Positions 1 to 8,087 of a stretch of DNA of 64,000 nt are shown here, one piece after another; the stretch's first letter is position 1, and each line of letters starts with the position of its first letter. The translations under genes and the position numbers were made by a program. Origin of the DNA: JAPULR01 sp965238215 (GTDB lineage Bacteria; Chloroflexota; Dehalococcoidia; Lucifugimonadales; GCA-2712585); contig OZ250180.1 in assembly GCA_965238215.1 (NCBI GenBank), positions 1,674,001 to 1,738,000 of the forward strand, written 5' to 3'. The notes under the pieces are model-generated. The model searched no databases and was not told the DNA's origin. It was given only the letters and a program-made list of their open reading frames with translations.

Positions 1-1335
1 GTTTTGGAACAGGAGCTTGATGTTGCCGATGGGTCCGTGGCGGTGCTTGGCTATGATTATCTCCGCAACGTTGCGGGGGTACTCCGGTCCTTCGGGGAAG
101 CGGTTGAGCCACTCCTCCTCGGTGGTGTACATATCTTCGCGATATATGAACATTACCACGTCCGCGTCCTGCTCGATGCTGCCGCTCTCCCGCAGGTCGG
201 AAAGCTGGGGCCGGTGGGAGGGCCGCATCTCCACGGCCCGGCTAAGCTGGGAGACGGTCAGAACGGGTATGTTCAGGTCCCTGGCCAGCCCCTTGAGGGA
301 GCGGGAGATTTCGCTGATCTCCTGGACGCGGTTGCCCAGACGTCTGCTGCCTTCGATGAGCTGCATGTAGTCCACAACCAGCATGTCCAGGCTGCGCTCC
401 AAGTGGAGGCGGCGGGCCTTGCTTCGCATCTCCACGATGCCCTGGAGGGGCGTGTCGTCGATATATAGAGAGAGTTCAGAAAGGGACCCCACGGCGTCGA
501 TGATGCGCTGCTCCTCCGGGGCTGACAGGTCCAGGCCCGGATGCAGCCAGAGCCGGAGGCGGTGGGAGTCCACGCCGGCCTCGCTGGCCAGAATGCGCAT
601 GGCCAGCTGTTCCCGGCTCATCTCGAGGCTGAAGATGCCGACGCTGGAGCCGTTTTGGGCGGCGTTCACTGCGACGTTGACGGCGAGGGCGCTCTTGCCC
701 ACGCTGGGGCGGGCGGCGAGGATGATGAGGTCGGAGGGCTGGAGTCCGCCGAGCAGGTCGTCCAGGGAGGGGAAGCCGGTCATTATGACGGCGCTGGCGC
801 CGGACAGAGGCTCTGCAAAGGCGGTGCGGTCTTCCAGGAACTGGTCCAGCACGTCCCGGATGGGGACGAACTCGCGGGAGGAGTGTCCGGTGCGCAGGCC
901 AAATAGGAGGCTCTCCGCCTGGCTGAGGGCAGCCTCTTCGTCGGCCGTGCCGCGGTAGCCGATGCTGGCGATTTCCGAGGCGGCGCCGATGAGCCGGCGC
1001 ATGGTGGCGCCTCGGCTGACAAGGTTGGCGAAGTGGACTATGTGGGTGGACGTGGGGACGCTGGAGACGAGGTGGCTCAGGTAGGCGGCGCCGCCTACGG
1101 TTTCCAGACGCTCCCGTAGGTTAAGTTCGTTGGTGACGGTGACCTGGTCGATGGCCTCCCGTCGCTCGAAGAGGGCAACGCAGGCCTCGTAGCAGTAGGA
1201 GTTCCTGTCCCGGTAGAAGTCCCCCGGGTTCAAGCGGCCCGCCACCTTCAGGATGGCCTCGCCGTCGATGAGGAGGGAGCCGATGACGGCCTCCTCTGCC
1301 TCTATGTCGTGGGGTTGAAGCCTCTCTTCGTACAC
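1..1335 (-). CDS. dnaB: Replicative DNA helicase DnaB (3' end cut by window edge)
   Basis: Hexameric replicative helicase that unwinds DNA ahead of the replisome. Translating the minus strand gives an N-terminal domain (HDIEAEEAVIGSLL), then the RecA-like core with Walker A ARPSVGKSALA, the DnaB motif GIFSLEMS, Walker B MLVVDYMQLI, and QLSRAVEMRPSHRPQLSDL. The frame is still open at base 1, so only the last few residues are missing. I chose the GTG at 1335 because GGAGG lies about 11 bases upstream and the family N-terminus begins just after it; no ATG is available in frame. rplI lies directly upstream on the same strand, a common bacterial pairing. Confidence 0.95.
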   Translation of the reverse strand, partial: MYEERLQPHDIEAEEAVIGSLLIDGEAILKVAGRLNPGDFYRDRNSYCYEACVALFERREAIDQVTVTNELNLRERLETVGGAAYLSHLVSSVPTSTHIVHFANLVSRGATMRRLIGAASEIASIGYRGTADEEAALSQAESLLFGLRTGHSSREFVPIRDVLDQFLEDRTAFAEPLSGASAVIMTGFPSLDDLLGGLQPSDLIILAARPSVGKSALAVNVAVNAAQNGSSVGIFSLEMSREQLAMRILASEAGVDSHRLRLWLHPGLDLSAPEEQRIIDAVGSLSELSLYIDDTPLQGIVEMRSKARRLHLERSLDMLVVDYMQLIEGSRRLGNRVQEISEISRSLKGLARDLNIPVLTVSQLSRAVEMRPSHRPQLSDLRESGSIEQDADVVMFIYREDMYTTEEEWLNRFPEGPEYPRNVAEIIIAKHRHGPIGNIKLLFQN

Positions 1336-1414
1336 CGGAAGTTGAACCTCCTCAAGGAAGAAGGGCAGGTTGCACACCCGCCCCTAAGCTGGCCTTGTTC
1401 GCTGTGCTGACGTC

Positions 1415-1455
1415 GGGGCGGTTTGGGGAACAATGACGGGGTTGAAACCCGCCCC
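1415..1455. terminator. Possible stem-loop between rplI and dnaB
   Basis: GGGGCGGTTT (1415-1424) pairs with AAACCCGCCCC (1445-1455) with one bulged base and a 20-base loop, overlapping the rplI stop codon. There is no U tract. It could be an attenuator or an mRNA-processing hairpin. The 13-mer ACCCGCCCCTAAG occurs at 1376-1388 and again at 1447-1459, so a small local duplication may have produced it. Confidence 0.3.
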
Positions 1456-1961
1456 TAAGACTCTTCGGTCACGTCGGAGGGTTGTTCCTCGTCGTCGGCT
1501 TCGTAGTCTTCCTGGCCCTCGCCCTGGGCCACCACGGTTATCTCGGCTGCGACGTTCTGGTGAAGGCGCAGGTTGATGTTATAGCTGCCGGGCTCACGGA
1601 TTGGTTCGTTCAGCTCGACCATGCGGCGGGCTACCTTTTGGCCGGTGGCGCCCTCCAACTCCTCCAGGATGCGGGTGACGGAGATGGCGCCGTAGAAGCG
1701 GCCGGTGGGGCCGACTTTGCCCGGGATTTCGAGGGTGGTCCCCTCCAGGATGCGGGCGAGGGCCTGCTTGTCGCCCGTTTCGCGGATGCGACGTTCGTCC
1801 GCCGTCCTCTGGAGCTTGGAGATGCGCTTCATCTGCTCCGGAGTGGCTATGGTTGCGAGGTTCTTGGGCAGGAGGTAGTTGCGGGCGAAGCCGTTCTTGA
1901 CTTCCTTGATTTCCCCGGCGTTGGCCACGTTTATTACGTCTTCCAGAAACAGTACGCGCAC
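1455..1961 (-). CDS. rplI: 50S ribosomal protein bL9
   Basis: Large-subunit protein bL9, which binds 23S rRNA near the L1 stalk. The N-terminal half carries the family signature (LEDVINVANAGEIKEVKNGF, then ARNYLLPKN at about residues 26-34), followed by the linker helix and a C-terminal domain (GRFYGAISVTRILEEL). At 168 residues it exceeds the usual ~150 because of an acidic C-terminal tail (EGQEDYEADDEEQPSDVTEES). The start is the GTG at 1961, with AGGGGAG seven bases upstream. dnaB follows on the same strand, so the two are probably cotranscribed. Confidence 0.97.
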   Translation of the reverse strand: MRVLFLEDVINVANAGEIKEVKNGFARNYLLPKNLATIATPEQMKRISKLQRTADERRIRETGDKQALARILEGTTLEIPGKVGPTGRFYGAISVTRILEELEGATGQKVARRMVELNEPIREPGSYNINLRLHQNVAAEITVVAQGEGQEDYEADDEEQPSDVTEES

Positions 1962-2077
1962 GGCAGGACTCCCCTTTTGGCGTGAATTAAAGAGGGATTA
2001 TACCCCAAGGAGATTGCTAGTTGCCAGTTGCATGTTCGGAGTGGTTATGCCCAAGCCATGAAAGAGGAATCCGCCAC

Positions 2078-2106
2078 TTGTGTCTTTCACAACCCCCACC
2101 TATAAT
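2078..2106 (+). promoter_or_regulatory. Probable sigma-70-type promoter
   Basis: TTGTGT (2078-2083), a 17-base spacer and TATAAT (2101-2106) lie about 80 bases before the secreted-protein gene at 2185. Spacing and the -10 are ideal; the -35 is moderate. Confidence 0.5.
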
Positions 2107-2184
2107 TCAATATGGATCTAATGAGCCACGTACGAGGGTAGTCAATGAAGGGCGCAGTGCAGGCAAGGCTTTTCAGCGAATGAA

Positions 2185-2949
2185 ATGAAGATATACATTC
2201 TAGTTGCGTCGGCCTCTGTAGTAGCACTGACGTCTGGCGTATTGTTGTGGCAGCTTTTCGACAACGGCAAGCCTGTCGAGGCACATGAGATAATTAGAGA
2301 TTCCTGCAGGAAGACTTTGAACCTGCATTCTTACGATGTCACGACCACTATCTCGCATGGTATTTCGAAGCAGGTTTACTCTGCTCGTATTTCAGGAAGC
2401 GATTATCACTCAACGGTATCTTATGATTGGGGTGGTAGCGAAGGAACGATATTGATAGCCGAATCCATGCGGGTGGACGGTATAAATTTTGGCCGCCGTT
2501 GGGGCCCTTCGGGAACGGAAAGAGAGTGGCAACATCTGTCGGACAGTTTTACGGCTTTTGATGCCGAGACAAATATCACAGAGACCCCTGCTGCTCAGAT
2601 ACTAATTCGGCAATGTAGTGATGCAGACTTAGCTGACCGCCTGGAAGAGGTCTCCCGCATGGAGGAAGAGACCTTGGGGTCATTTGAGGTAGAGCGCTTC
2701 CGCGGAACTTATACGCTACGTTATTCCGATTTAGGCACGTCCGACGATTCAGATGAAAGCGATATCATTGGTGTAGGAGTCTGGGATTTCTGGATAGACT
2801 CCAATAGTCTTATGGTTCAGACGCGGCAGGCTCTAATGGACCCAGAAGCAGAAGATGATTCGGAGTCAGAGCAGATCACGACATTATCGATAATATCCGG
2901 CGTGAGGGAACCCAATAAGATAACTGCGCCCGAAGTGATAGAAGGGTAA
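2185..2949 (+). CDS. Secreted or membrane-anchored protein, LolA/LppX-like fold suspected
   Basis: 254 residues. The N-terminus (MKIYILVASASVVALTSGVL) is a signal peptide or single membrane anchor with no clear lipobox. The rest is soluble and acidic: a Cys at about residue 40, alternating hydrophobic strands, and a stretch reading VWDFWIDSNSLMVQTRQAL before a short C-terminal strand. In many Chloroflexota extracytoplasmic lipoproteins of the LppX/LolA type a similar WIDxxxLxV strand occurs, but I cannot confirm membership. Codon use is more A+T-rich than the flanking genes, and the gene stands alone behind its own promoter. The ATG at 2185 has only a weak ribosome-binding site. Confidence 0.7.
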   Translation: MKIYILVASASVVALTSGVLLWQLFDNGKPVEAHEIIRDSCRKTLNLHSYDVTTTISHGISKQVYSARISGSDYHSTVSYDWGGSEGTILIAESMRVDGINFGRRWGPSGTEREWQHLSDSFTAFDAETNITETPAAQILIRQCSDADLADRLEEVSRMEEETLGSFEVERFRGTYTLRYSDLGTSDDSDESDIIGVGVWDFWIDSNSLMVQTRQALMDPEAEDDSESEQITTLSIISGVREPNKITAPEVIEG

Positions 2950-3038
2950 GGAAAGTTCTGTCTGCCCCACATCCCCGCATCCTTGACACGCGGCGCCTAT
3001 GAGAATACCTTGGGCCTAGTCTTGGCGGGAGGCATCGC

Positions 3039-4268
3039 ATGAAGGTTCTGAAGGGCGCAACACTCATCGACGGCACGGGCGAGGCGCCCATCCCCAACGC
3101 AACCGTCGTTGTCGATGGCGAGCGCATCGTCGAGGCGGGCCCGTCCGACGCCGTAACGTCCCCTCCCGAGGCATCGGTGGTGGACCTTTCGGGCATGACT
3201 CTCCTCCCCGGCCTGATCGATTGCCACGACCACCTGGGACACACCGGCTACGGCCTCATGGACCGGTGGGAGTTGGACGCCCCCGCCAGTCTGCGCCACC
3301 TGCGCACGGCCCAGGTGCTCCAGGATACGTTGGAGATGGGCTACACTTCCGTCCGCGACGCAGGCGGCCTCGACCACGGCTTTCAAATGGCGGTGGAAGA
3401 GGGGTTGATACCCGGCCCTCGTCTGACCCTCAGCATCTCCCTGATTTCCCCCACCGGCGGCCTCTCCGACGTTCGCAGTCCTTCCGGTCACTGCTGTCCA
3501 GCGCCGGTTAACCTGAACCTGCCTTCGGGAATGGTCGACGGGCCCGACGCCATTCGCGCCAAGGTGCGGGAGCTTTGCCGCATGGGGGCGACGGTCATCA
3601 AGTGCGCGACCACCGGCGGCGCCAGCTCCCGACCGGGCCACGGCCCCTTCGACCGGGAGTTCACCCGTCAGGAGATGGAGGCCCTGGTGGGCGAGTCCCA
3701 CGATCTGGGCCGGCGGGTCATGTGCCACGCTCTGGGAGGCCCCGGCCTCAGGCTCGCCCTGGAGGTGGGCGTTGACAGCATCGAGCACGGGACTTACCTG
3801 AACGAAGACCCGGACCTGATTCCGATGATGGTCGAGAAGGGAATCTTCTACGTGCCCACCCTGCTGGTGTACGTCTACCATCGGGAGAACGTGCAGGACC
3901 ACGTGAAGGCGCGGGCGCTAGAACTTTACTCGCACCACCTGGACAGCATCCAAAAAGCTTTGGACGCAGGCGTTAAGGTTGTGGCGGGCACCGATGCGGG
4001 CGGGTGGAGGCATCCGGCCAATGCAGGAGAGCTGCGGTGCATGGTTGAGGAGGCTGGGATGTCGCCCATGCAAGCCCTGGTTGCCGCCACGGCCACGGCG
4101 GCCGATTGCCTGGGACAGGCGGGCGACCTGGGAACCGTCGCCAAGGGCAAGCTGGCGGACCTGGTGGCGGTGGACGGCGACCCGCTTGAAGACATCACCT
4201 GCCTGCTGGACAAGCATCGGATCAAGCTGGTGATAAAGGGCGGTCGGGAGTTCGTGAATGCCCTTTAG
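3039..4268 (+). CDS. Amidohydrolase, imidazolonepropionase/prolidase-like
   Basis: Metal-dependent hydrolase of the amidohydrolase superfamily (COG1228-like), expected to cleave a cyclic or linear amide such as a dipeptide. It shows an N-terminal beta-sandwich (GATLIDGTGEAPIPNATVVV), then the TIM barrel with H63-D-H65 as the first metal pair, K188 in VIKCATTGG as the likely carboxylated bridging lysine, H230 (MCHALGG), H250 (SIEHG) and D319 (AGTDAGG). All metal ligands are present. The C-terminus returns to the sandwich (GKLADLVAVDGDPLED). At 409 residues it is full length. Substrate is not predictable from sequence; no pathway partner is adjacent. Confidence 0.9.
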   Translation: MKVLKGATLIDGTGEAPIPNATVVVDGERIVEAGPSDAVTSPPEASVVDLSGMTLLPGLIDCHDHLGHTGYGLMDRWELDAPASLRHLRTAQVLQDTLEMGYTSVRDAGGLDHGFQMAVEEGLIPGPRLTLSISLISPTGGLSDVRSPSGHCCPAPVNLNLPSGMVDGPDAIRAKVRELCRMGATVIKCATTGGASSRPGHGPFDREFTRQEMEALVGESHDLGRRVMCHALGGPGLRLALEVGVDSIEHGTYLNEDPDLIPMMVEKGIFYVPTLLVYVYHRENVQDHVKARALELYSHHLDSIQKALDAGVKVVAGTDAGGWRHPANAGELRCMVEEAGMSPMQALVAATATAADCLGQAGDLGTVAKGKLADLVAVDGDPLEDITCLLDKHRIKLVIKGGREFVNAL

Positions 4269-4319
4269 GGACTGGGCTCACGGCCTCGTTTTGATGGACC
4301 GGAGATAGGCGCTAATCCT

Positions 4320-5009
4320 TCAATCGTTGGACCCGTCCTTGTTGAGCACCGTCCGAAAGGTCAAAGACACACGGCGGCGGCGATTCCGTCGTCCGCTAGC
4401 CGACAGTTCCGTTTTTCGAGGTGCGATGCCGTGCTGCCAGATGGACCGGGATTCGTCGGTCAGAAACACGCAAGAGCGGCGGGAGAGCAGTGCGGGACGC
4501 TTGTCGTTCCAATCCTCGGAGAAGTCCATCTCCCAATGGTCTCCAAGGGATATGGTGCAGACGGTGGGGCCGAAGCCCCGATGGTCCGTGTGCATCGCAA
4601 TGCCCTGCCCGGGCAGGTACTCGTTGACAATGACCTGTTCGGGAACCCTATCGAATAGATCGGTTTCATGGTAGAGCCTCTGTGCCAACCGATCCAGCCA
4701 ATCGGGCAATGCGTCGACGTGCATGTCAGGGGTGATGGCCCTCGCTTTGTAGTCGTAGCGCCAACCGTAGTGTTGTACCCGGCGGCTCAGGTCTTTGAGC
4801 CAAAGACCTTCCGCCGCGTCGATTCGTTCGATGCATAGCGACTCTTCTGCCGGGGTTAAGAATCCTTCGCAGAATACCAGGCCCGGCACTTCGGTCAAGA
4901 GCTGCAAGCCGGTGTTCCCGCTGACCTTATGATTCAGGTGATGGGGAGTTGTGAGGCCATTGCCAGGGCCGGCGGCCTCTGTATCGAAAATGGATAGTTT
5001 TCGTGTCAT
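4320..5009 (-). CDS. AlkB-like 2-oxoglutarate/Fe(II) dioxygenase
   Basis: Oxidative demethylase family, acting on alkylated nucleic acid or possibly protein. The double-stranded beta-helix motifs are visible: NEYLPGQGIAMHTDH with the HxD iron pair, the distal iron histidine in WQHGI, and the 2-oxoglutarate-binding RxxxxxR in RRRVSLTFR near the C-terminus. 229 residues is normal for the family, with an N-terminal extension of about 35 residues before VPGLVFCEGFL. It lies 25 bases after the methyltransferase on the same strand, so the two are probably one transcript. True substrate is unknown. Confidence 0.85.
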   Translation of the reverse strand: MTRKLSIFDTEAAGPGNGLTTPHHLNHKVSGNTGLQLLTEVPGLVFCEGFLTPAEESLCIERIDAAEGLWLKDLSRRVQHYGWRYDYKARAITPDMHVDALPDWLDRLAQRLYHETDLFDRVPEQVIVNEYLPGQGIAMHTDHRGFGPTVCTISLGDHWEMDFSEDWNDKRPALLSRRSCVFLTDESRSIWQHGIAPRKTELSASGRRNRRRRVSLTFRTVLNKDGSND

Positions 5010-5034
5010 GAGATTCCTCCCATCTACCGGCTGT

Positions 5035-5793
5035 TCAAAGGGTAGCGAGCTTGACGTTGTTTGGGTTGTTGAAATACGTCTTGGGCATGGCCCAGGGCGT
5101 ACACGGGGTGTCTGAATCTCGCAGGCTCTGCAATAGTAGGTCCCAGCCTTCTCGGAGGGCGTCAGTTCGTGTCCAGGCGTCCACAGTCGCCAAAAGGCAT
5201 TGCCGGGTAGGGTCTGTTAGTTTTCGGACTTGAACGATTATTTCGGTTATGTCCCGGATGTCGTCAGAAGTGTGAGATTGCACCAGTATGTGCCCTAGGG
5301 TAATGATGGAGTCTGCGTTTGGGTGACGAGTTTTCCGGAAGTCGGATAGCAAGGATTTTGCGTCGTGATAGTAATGCAGGAGGGGATATTCGGGGAGCGT
5401 ATTGGCGAGTTCATCACGAATCATCCGTGCAGCCAGTATCATGGCAGGGGAGCGGTCTATGCCATACAACCCGACCTGTCTGTAGTTGAAGCTGTTGTTG
5501 GAAGTGGCCCAATCAAGGAACGCCCATGAAAAAGGGCCAGTGCCGCAGCTAATGTCAATGTGTGACAATTTACTCCCCGCTGGCCTAAGTTGACGCAGTG
5601 TATCAAAGTAGAGTTTATTTCTATAGTGTTTCACGCTGTCCACTCTGTGGCAATACCAGGCCGTATATCGCAGTGCCGTAGCCAGTTCAGTGTCACGGTG
5701 AAATATGATGGGTTGACGAAAGGTCGGCGGGGCTATTCCCAGCTTGCAGAGGACTCTTCCGATAGCCCCCTGATAGTGCTCTCTTACAGACAC
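5035..5793 (-). CDS. Class I SAM-dependent methyltransferase
   Basis: 252 residues. Rossmann-type features: motif I HIDISCGTGPFSWAFLDW at about residues 77-94, an acidic strand end YGIDRSPAMILAARM, and a later strand ADSIITLGHIL before helix DDIRDITEIIVQVRKL. The N-terminal ~75 residues are helical and include the cysteine-containing ALRYTAWYCHRVDSV. The acceptor cannot be deduced. It is the upstream gene of a two-gene unit with the AlkB-like oxygenase. Codon use is more A+T-rich than in neighbouring comM, which fits acquisition. Confidence 0.75.
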   Translation of the reverse strand: MSVREHYQGAIGRVLCKLGIAPPTFRQPIIFHRDTELATALRYTAWYCHRVDSVKHYRNKLYFDTLRQLRPAGSKLSHIDISCGTGPFSWAFLDWATSNNSFNYRQVGLYGIDRSPAMILAARMIRDELANTLPEYPLLHYYHDAKSLLSDFRKTRHPNADSIITLGHILVQSHTSDDIRDITEIIVQVRKLTDPTRQCLLATVDAWTRTDALREGWDLLLQSLRDSDTPCTPWAMPKTYFNNPNNVKLATL

Positions 5794-5937
5794 CGTAGAA
5801 CCTCCGCATTGCGAACTGTTCTACTATGAAAGACTATTATTCGGGACTTCGTCGGCAGGATGGCCTAGGTGCCATTGATTTTTGAGTTAGACTGCTCAAG
5901 CAAAACATTGATACCAACTATCTGTTCTATTCTTTGG

Positions 5938-5954
5938 CATTATAGCCTATAATG
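5938..5954. promoter_or_regulatory. Perfect palindrome over the probable comM -10 element
   Basis: CATTATAGCCTATAATG is a perfect inverted repeat of 8+1+8 bases, and its right arm contains TATAAT (5948-5953). It lies about 80 bases before comM and could be an operator over the -10 box. No good -35 is seen at 17 bases. Confidence 0.35.
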
Positions 5955-6032
5955 CGTTGGTTGAATAAGGGCGAACCGGATTTCGCATTAGGACGTGGAT
6001 GATGACTGCTATCGCAAGGACGGATAACTGAA

Positions 6033-7556
6033 ATGCTGACCAAGGTCAAGAGTTGCGCCATTTTGGGGTTGGAGGGCGCAATCATCGAGGTGGAGGTAGA
6101 CATATCCCCGGGGCTGCCTGCCTTCAACATAGTCGGTCTGCCGGATGCGGCGGTGCAGGAGGCCCGAGAGAGGGTGCGCGCCGCCATTCGAAACTCTGGC
6201 TGCGAGTTCCCCATGCGTCGCATCACCGTCAACCTGGCCCCCGCGGACATGAAGAAGGAAGGCCCCTCTTACGACCTGCCCATCGCCGTCGGCATCCTGA
6301 CCAGCTCCGGCCAGCTGGAAGAACAGGCAAACTCCGCCCTCTACCTGGGAGAGCTTTCGCTGGACGGAAGCACGCGTCACACCAAGGGGATTCTGCCCAT
6401 GGTGGCGATGGCCAAGGACGAAGGGTTCGCCCAGGTTTTTCTTCCCATTGAAAACGCCAAAGAGGGAGCGTTGGTGGAGGGCATAACCGTGATGCCGGTG
6501 ACGTCCCTGGCAGAGCTGTTTTCCCATCTGACGGGAGACTCGGCCATCGAGCCGTGCCCCACGGACCACTCGCTGCTTGCCAAGGAATCGTTCGCCTCCT
6601 GGGGGCCGGACATCTCCCACGTCAAAGGTCAGGAGAACGCCAAGCGGGCCCTTGAGGTGGCCGCCGCGGGGATGCACAATCTGATGATGACGGGGCCGCC
6701 GGGCAGCGGCAAGACCCTTCTCGCCAGGACTATGCCTTCGGTGCTGCCCGTCATGGACCCCCAGGAGGCGCTGGAGGCCACCAAGGTCTACAGCATCTCC
6801 GGGATGCTTCCTTCGGACCAGCCCCTCATCCGGCAGCGGCCCTTCCGATCACCCCACTACACCACGTCCCACGCGGGTCTGGTGGGCGGCGGGCGGACGC
6901 CCCGGCCGGGAGAGATTACTCTGGCCCATCGGGGCGTCCTGTTCCTGGACGAACTGCCGGAGTTCGGACACAACGCCCTGGAGTCCTTGCGGCAGCCCCT
7001 GGAAGACCACGTGGTGACTATCAGCCGCGCCCAGTGGAACGTGACCTTCCCCTGCAACTTCATGTTGCTAGGGGCCATGAACCCATGCCCCTGCGGCTTC
7101 TACGGCGACCCCAAAAAGGAATGCCGGTGCAGCCACAGCATGGTGTCGAAGTACCAGCGACGCATCAGCGGGCCGCTCATGGACAGGATGGACATGTTCG
7201 TGGAGGTGCCGGCGGTGGAGTACGAGAAGTTGATGGACGACTCGCAAGGAGAGACCTCGGACCAGGTGCAGAGCCGGGTGGAGGAGGCTCGAGAGGTGCA
7301 GAACCGCCGATTCGAGGGGATGGCCTTCAGCACGAACTCAGAGATGGGCCCGGCGGAGGTCTGGGACTTCTGCCAGGTGGGGCAGGACTGTCAGAAGCTG
7401 CTGCGGGCGTCCATGAAGCAGCTAAACCTCAGCGCGCGAGGCTTTCATAGGGTGCTCAAACTCTCCCGCACCATCGCAGACCTGGCGGGCTCCGACTCCA
7501 TAGAAGTGCAGCACCTGGCGGAAGCCCTGCAGTACCGCCCCCGCTGGGCGGTTTAG
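6033..7556 (+). CDS. comM: ComM/YifB-family Mg-chelatase-like AAA+ ATPase
   Basis: AAA+ helicase of the ComM family, which supports branch migration in natural transformation where studied. Domain order: Lon-protease-like N-terminal domain (residues 1-170, GLPAFNIVGLPDAAVQEARERV), Walker A GPPGSGKT at 221-228, the ComM signature FRSPHYTTSHAGLVGGG, Walker B GVLFLDELPEF, a cysteine cluster NPCPCGFYGDPKKECRCS, and the C-terminal Mg_chelatase_C helical domain (LSARGFHRVLKLSRTIADLA). At 507 residues it is complete. The last ~125 bases recur three more times downstream, marking the gene's 3' end as an insertion site. Confidence 0.95.
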   Translation: MLTKVKSCAILGLEGAIIEVEVDISPGLPAFNIVGLPDAAVQEARERVRAAIRNSGCEFPMRRITVNLAPADMKKEGPSYDLPIAVGILTSSGQLEEQANSALYLGELSLDGSTRHTKGILPMVAMAKDEGFAQVFLPIENAKEGALVEGITVMPVTSLAELFSHLTGDSAIEPCPTDHSLLAKESFASWGPDISHVKGQENAKRALEVAAAGMHNLMMTGPPGSGKTLLARTMPSVLPVMDPQEALEATKVYSISGMLPSDQPLIRQRPFRSPHYTTSHAGLVGGGRTPRPGEITLAHRGVLFLDELPEFGHNALESLRQPLEDHVVTISRAQWNVTFPCNFMLLGAMNPCPCGFYGDPKKECRCSHSMVSKYQRRISGPLMDRMDMFVEVPAVEYEKLMDDSQGETSDQVQSRVEEAREVQNRRFEGMAFSTNSEMGPAEVWDFCQVGQDCQKLLRASMKQLNLSARGFHRVLKLSRTIADLAGSDSIEVQHLAEALQYRPRWAV

Positions 7557-7636
7557 GGCTGGTGATGCGCAGCGGCTACTCACGCGTTTTGGCACTATTC
7601 GGCCTTCCAAGTAGGATAAAACCTATGGGCGTGTCT
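7429..7636 (+). repeat. comM 3' end plus tail, copy 1 (in the intact gene)
   Basis: Reference copy of a dispersed direct repeat. It comprises the last ~125 coding bases of comM (from CTCAGCGCGCG) and a tail to about 7636 with a small stem-loop (AGTAGGATAAAACCTATGG). Further copies: 11146-11273, 13699-13872, 17934-18067; tail-only copies: 19391-19459 and 23647-23710. All point the same way. The common left boundary at GCGCGCG is what a site-specific junction would leave. Confidence 0.85.
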
Positions 7637-7665
7637 ACTAATCGAGATTCTTCGCCAGGTTTAGC

Positions 7666-7863
7666 ATGCCCGTCGGAACTTGCATGAGCCTCCCTCGCCA
7701 GACGTTGATTTCCTCGGCGCGGGTATTGGGCCTGCTGCTTGCAATGATGCTGATGGCGGTTGGGATTGGGGCGTGCGCGGGTGGAGATGAGCCTACTCCC
7801 GCGTCCAGATTCCCTGAGTTAAGTGGACCGAAGCGAGGGATGGCCAGGCAGATACATCTATAG
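7666..7863 (+). pseudogene. Truncated lipoprotein remnant
   Basis: A 65-residue frame with a signal sequence (ARVLGLLLAMMLMAVGIGAC), a plausible lipobox ending in Cys, and then only about 30 residues of GGDEPTPASRF-type linker before a stop. Most lipoproteins with such a leader have a folded domain after the linker, so I read this as a 5' fragment, possibly cut when the comM-tail region was rearranged. It could also be a genuine tiny lipoprotein. The next 224 bases, to the ATPase gene, hold nothing I recognise. Confidence 0.4.
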
Positions 7864-8087
7864 GTTCGAGCCTTTGCAGGTGGGCCAAATTGGACGGTAG
7901 GCAGTACCGTGTTTGAATTGGAAGTTAACCTGTAACCCCATGTATTCTCGGCCCAACCGCCCGACTTGGGCAATTGCACTGGGTTGAAGAAGTGCTAGGC
8001 AGTATCCTAGCATTCCCGAAGAAAGGCAGGAAGGCCAATTTGTGCATTTCGAATTTGGTCGTGCTGTCCCAGTTTAGTCATTACAAA

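Noticed and set aside
2997..3902. 301-residue minus-strand frame
   Set aside because: Shadow of the amidohydrolase, whose metal ligands all fit on the plus strand.
7600..7636. comM tail stem-loop as an intrinsic terminator
   Set aside because: The stem is only about 5-7 bp and no T run follows in any copy.
7861..7880. GGTTCGAGCC, resembling a tRNA T-loop
   Set aside because: No matching acceptor, D or anticodon arms on either side.
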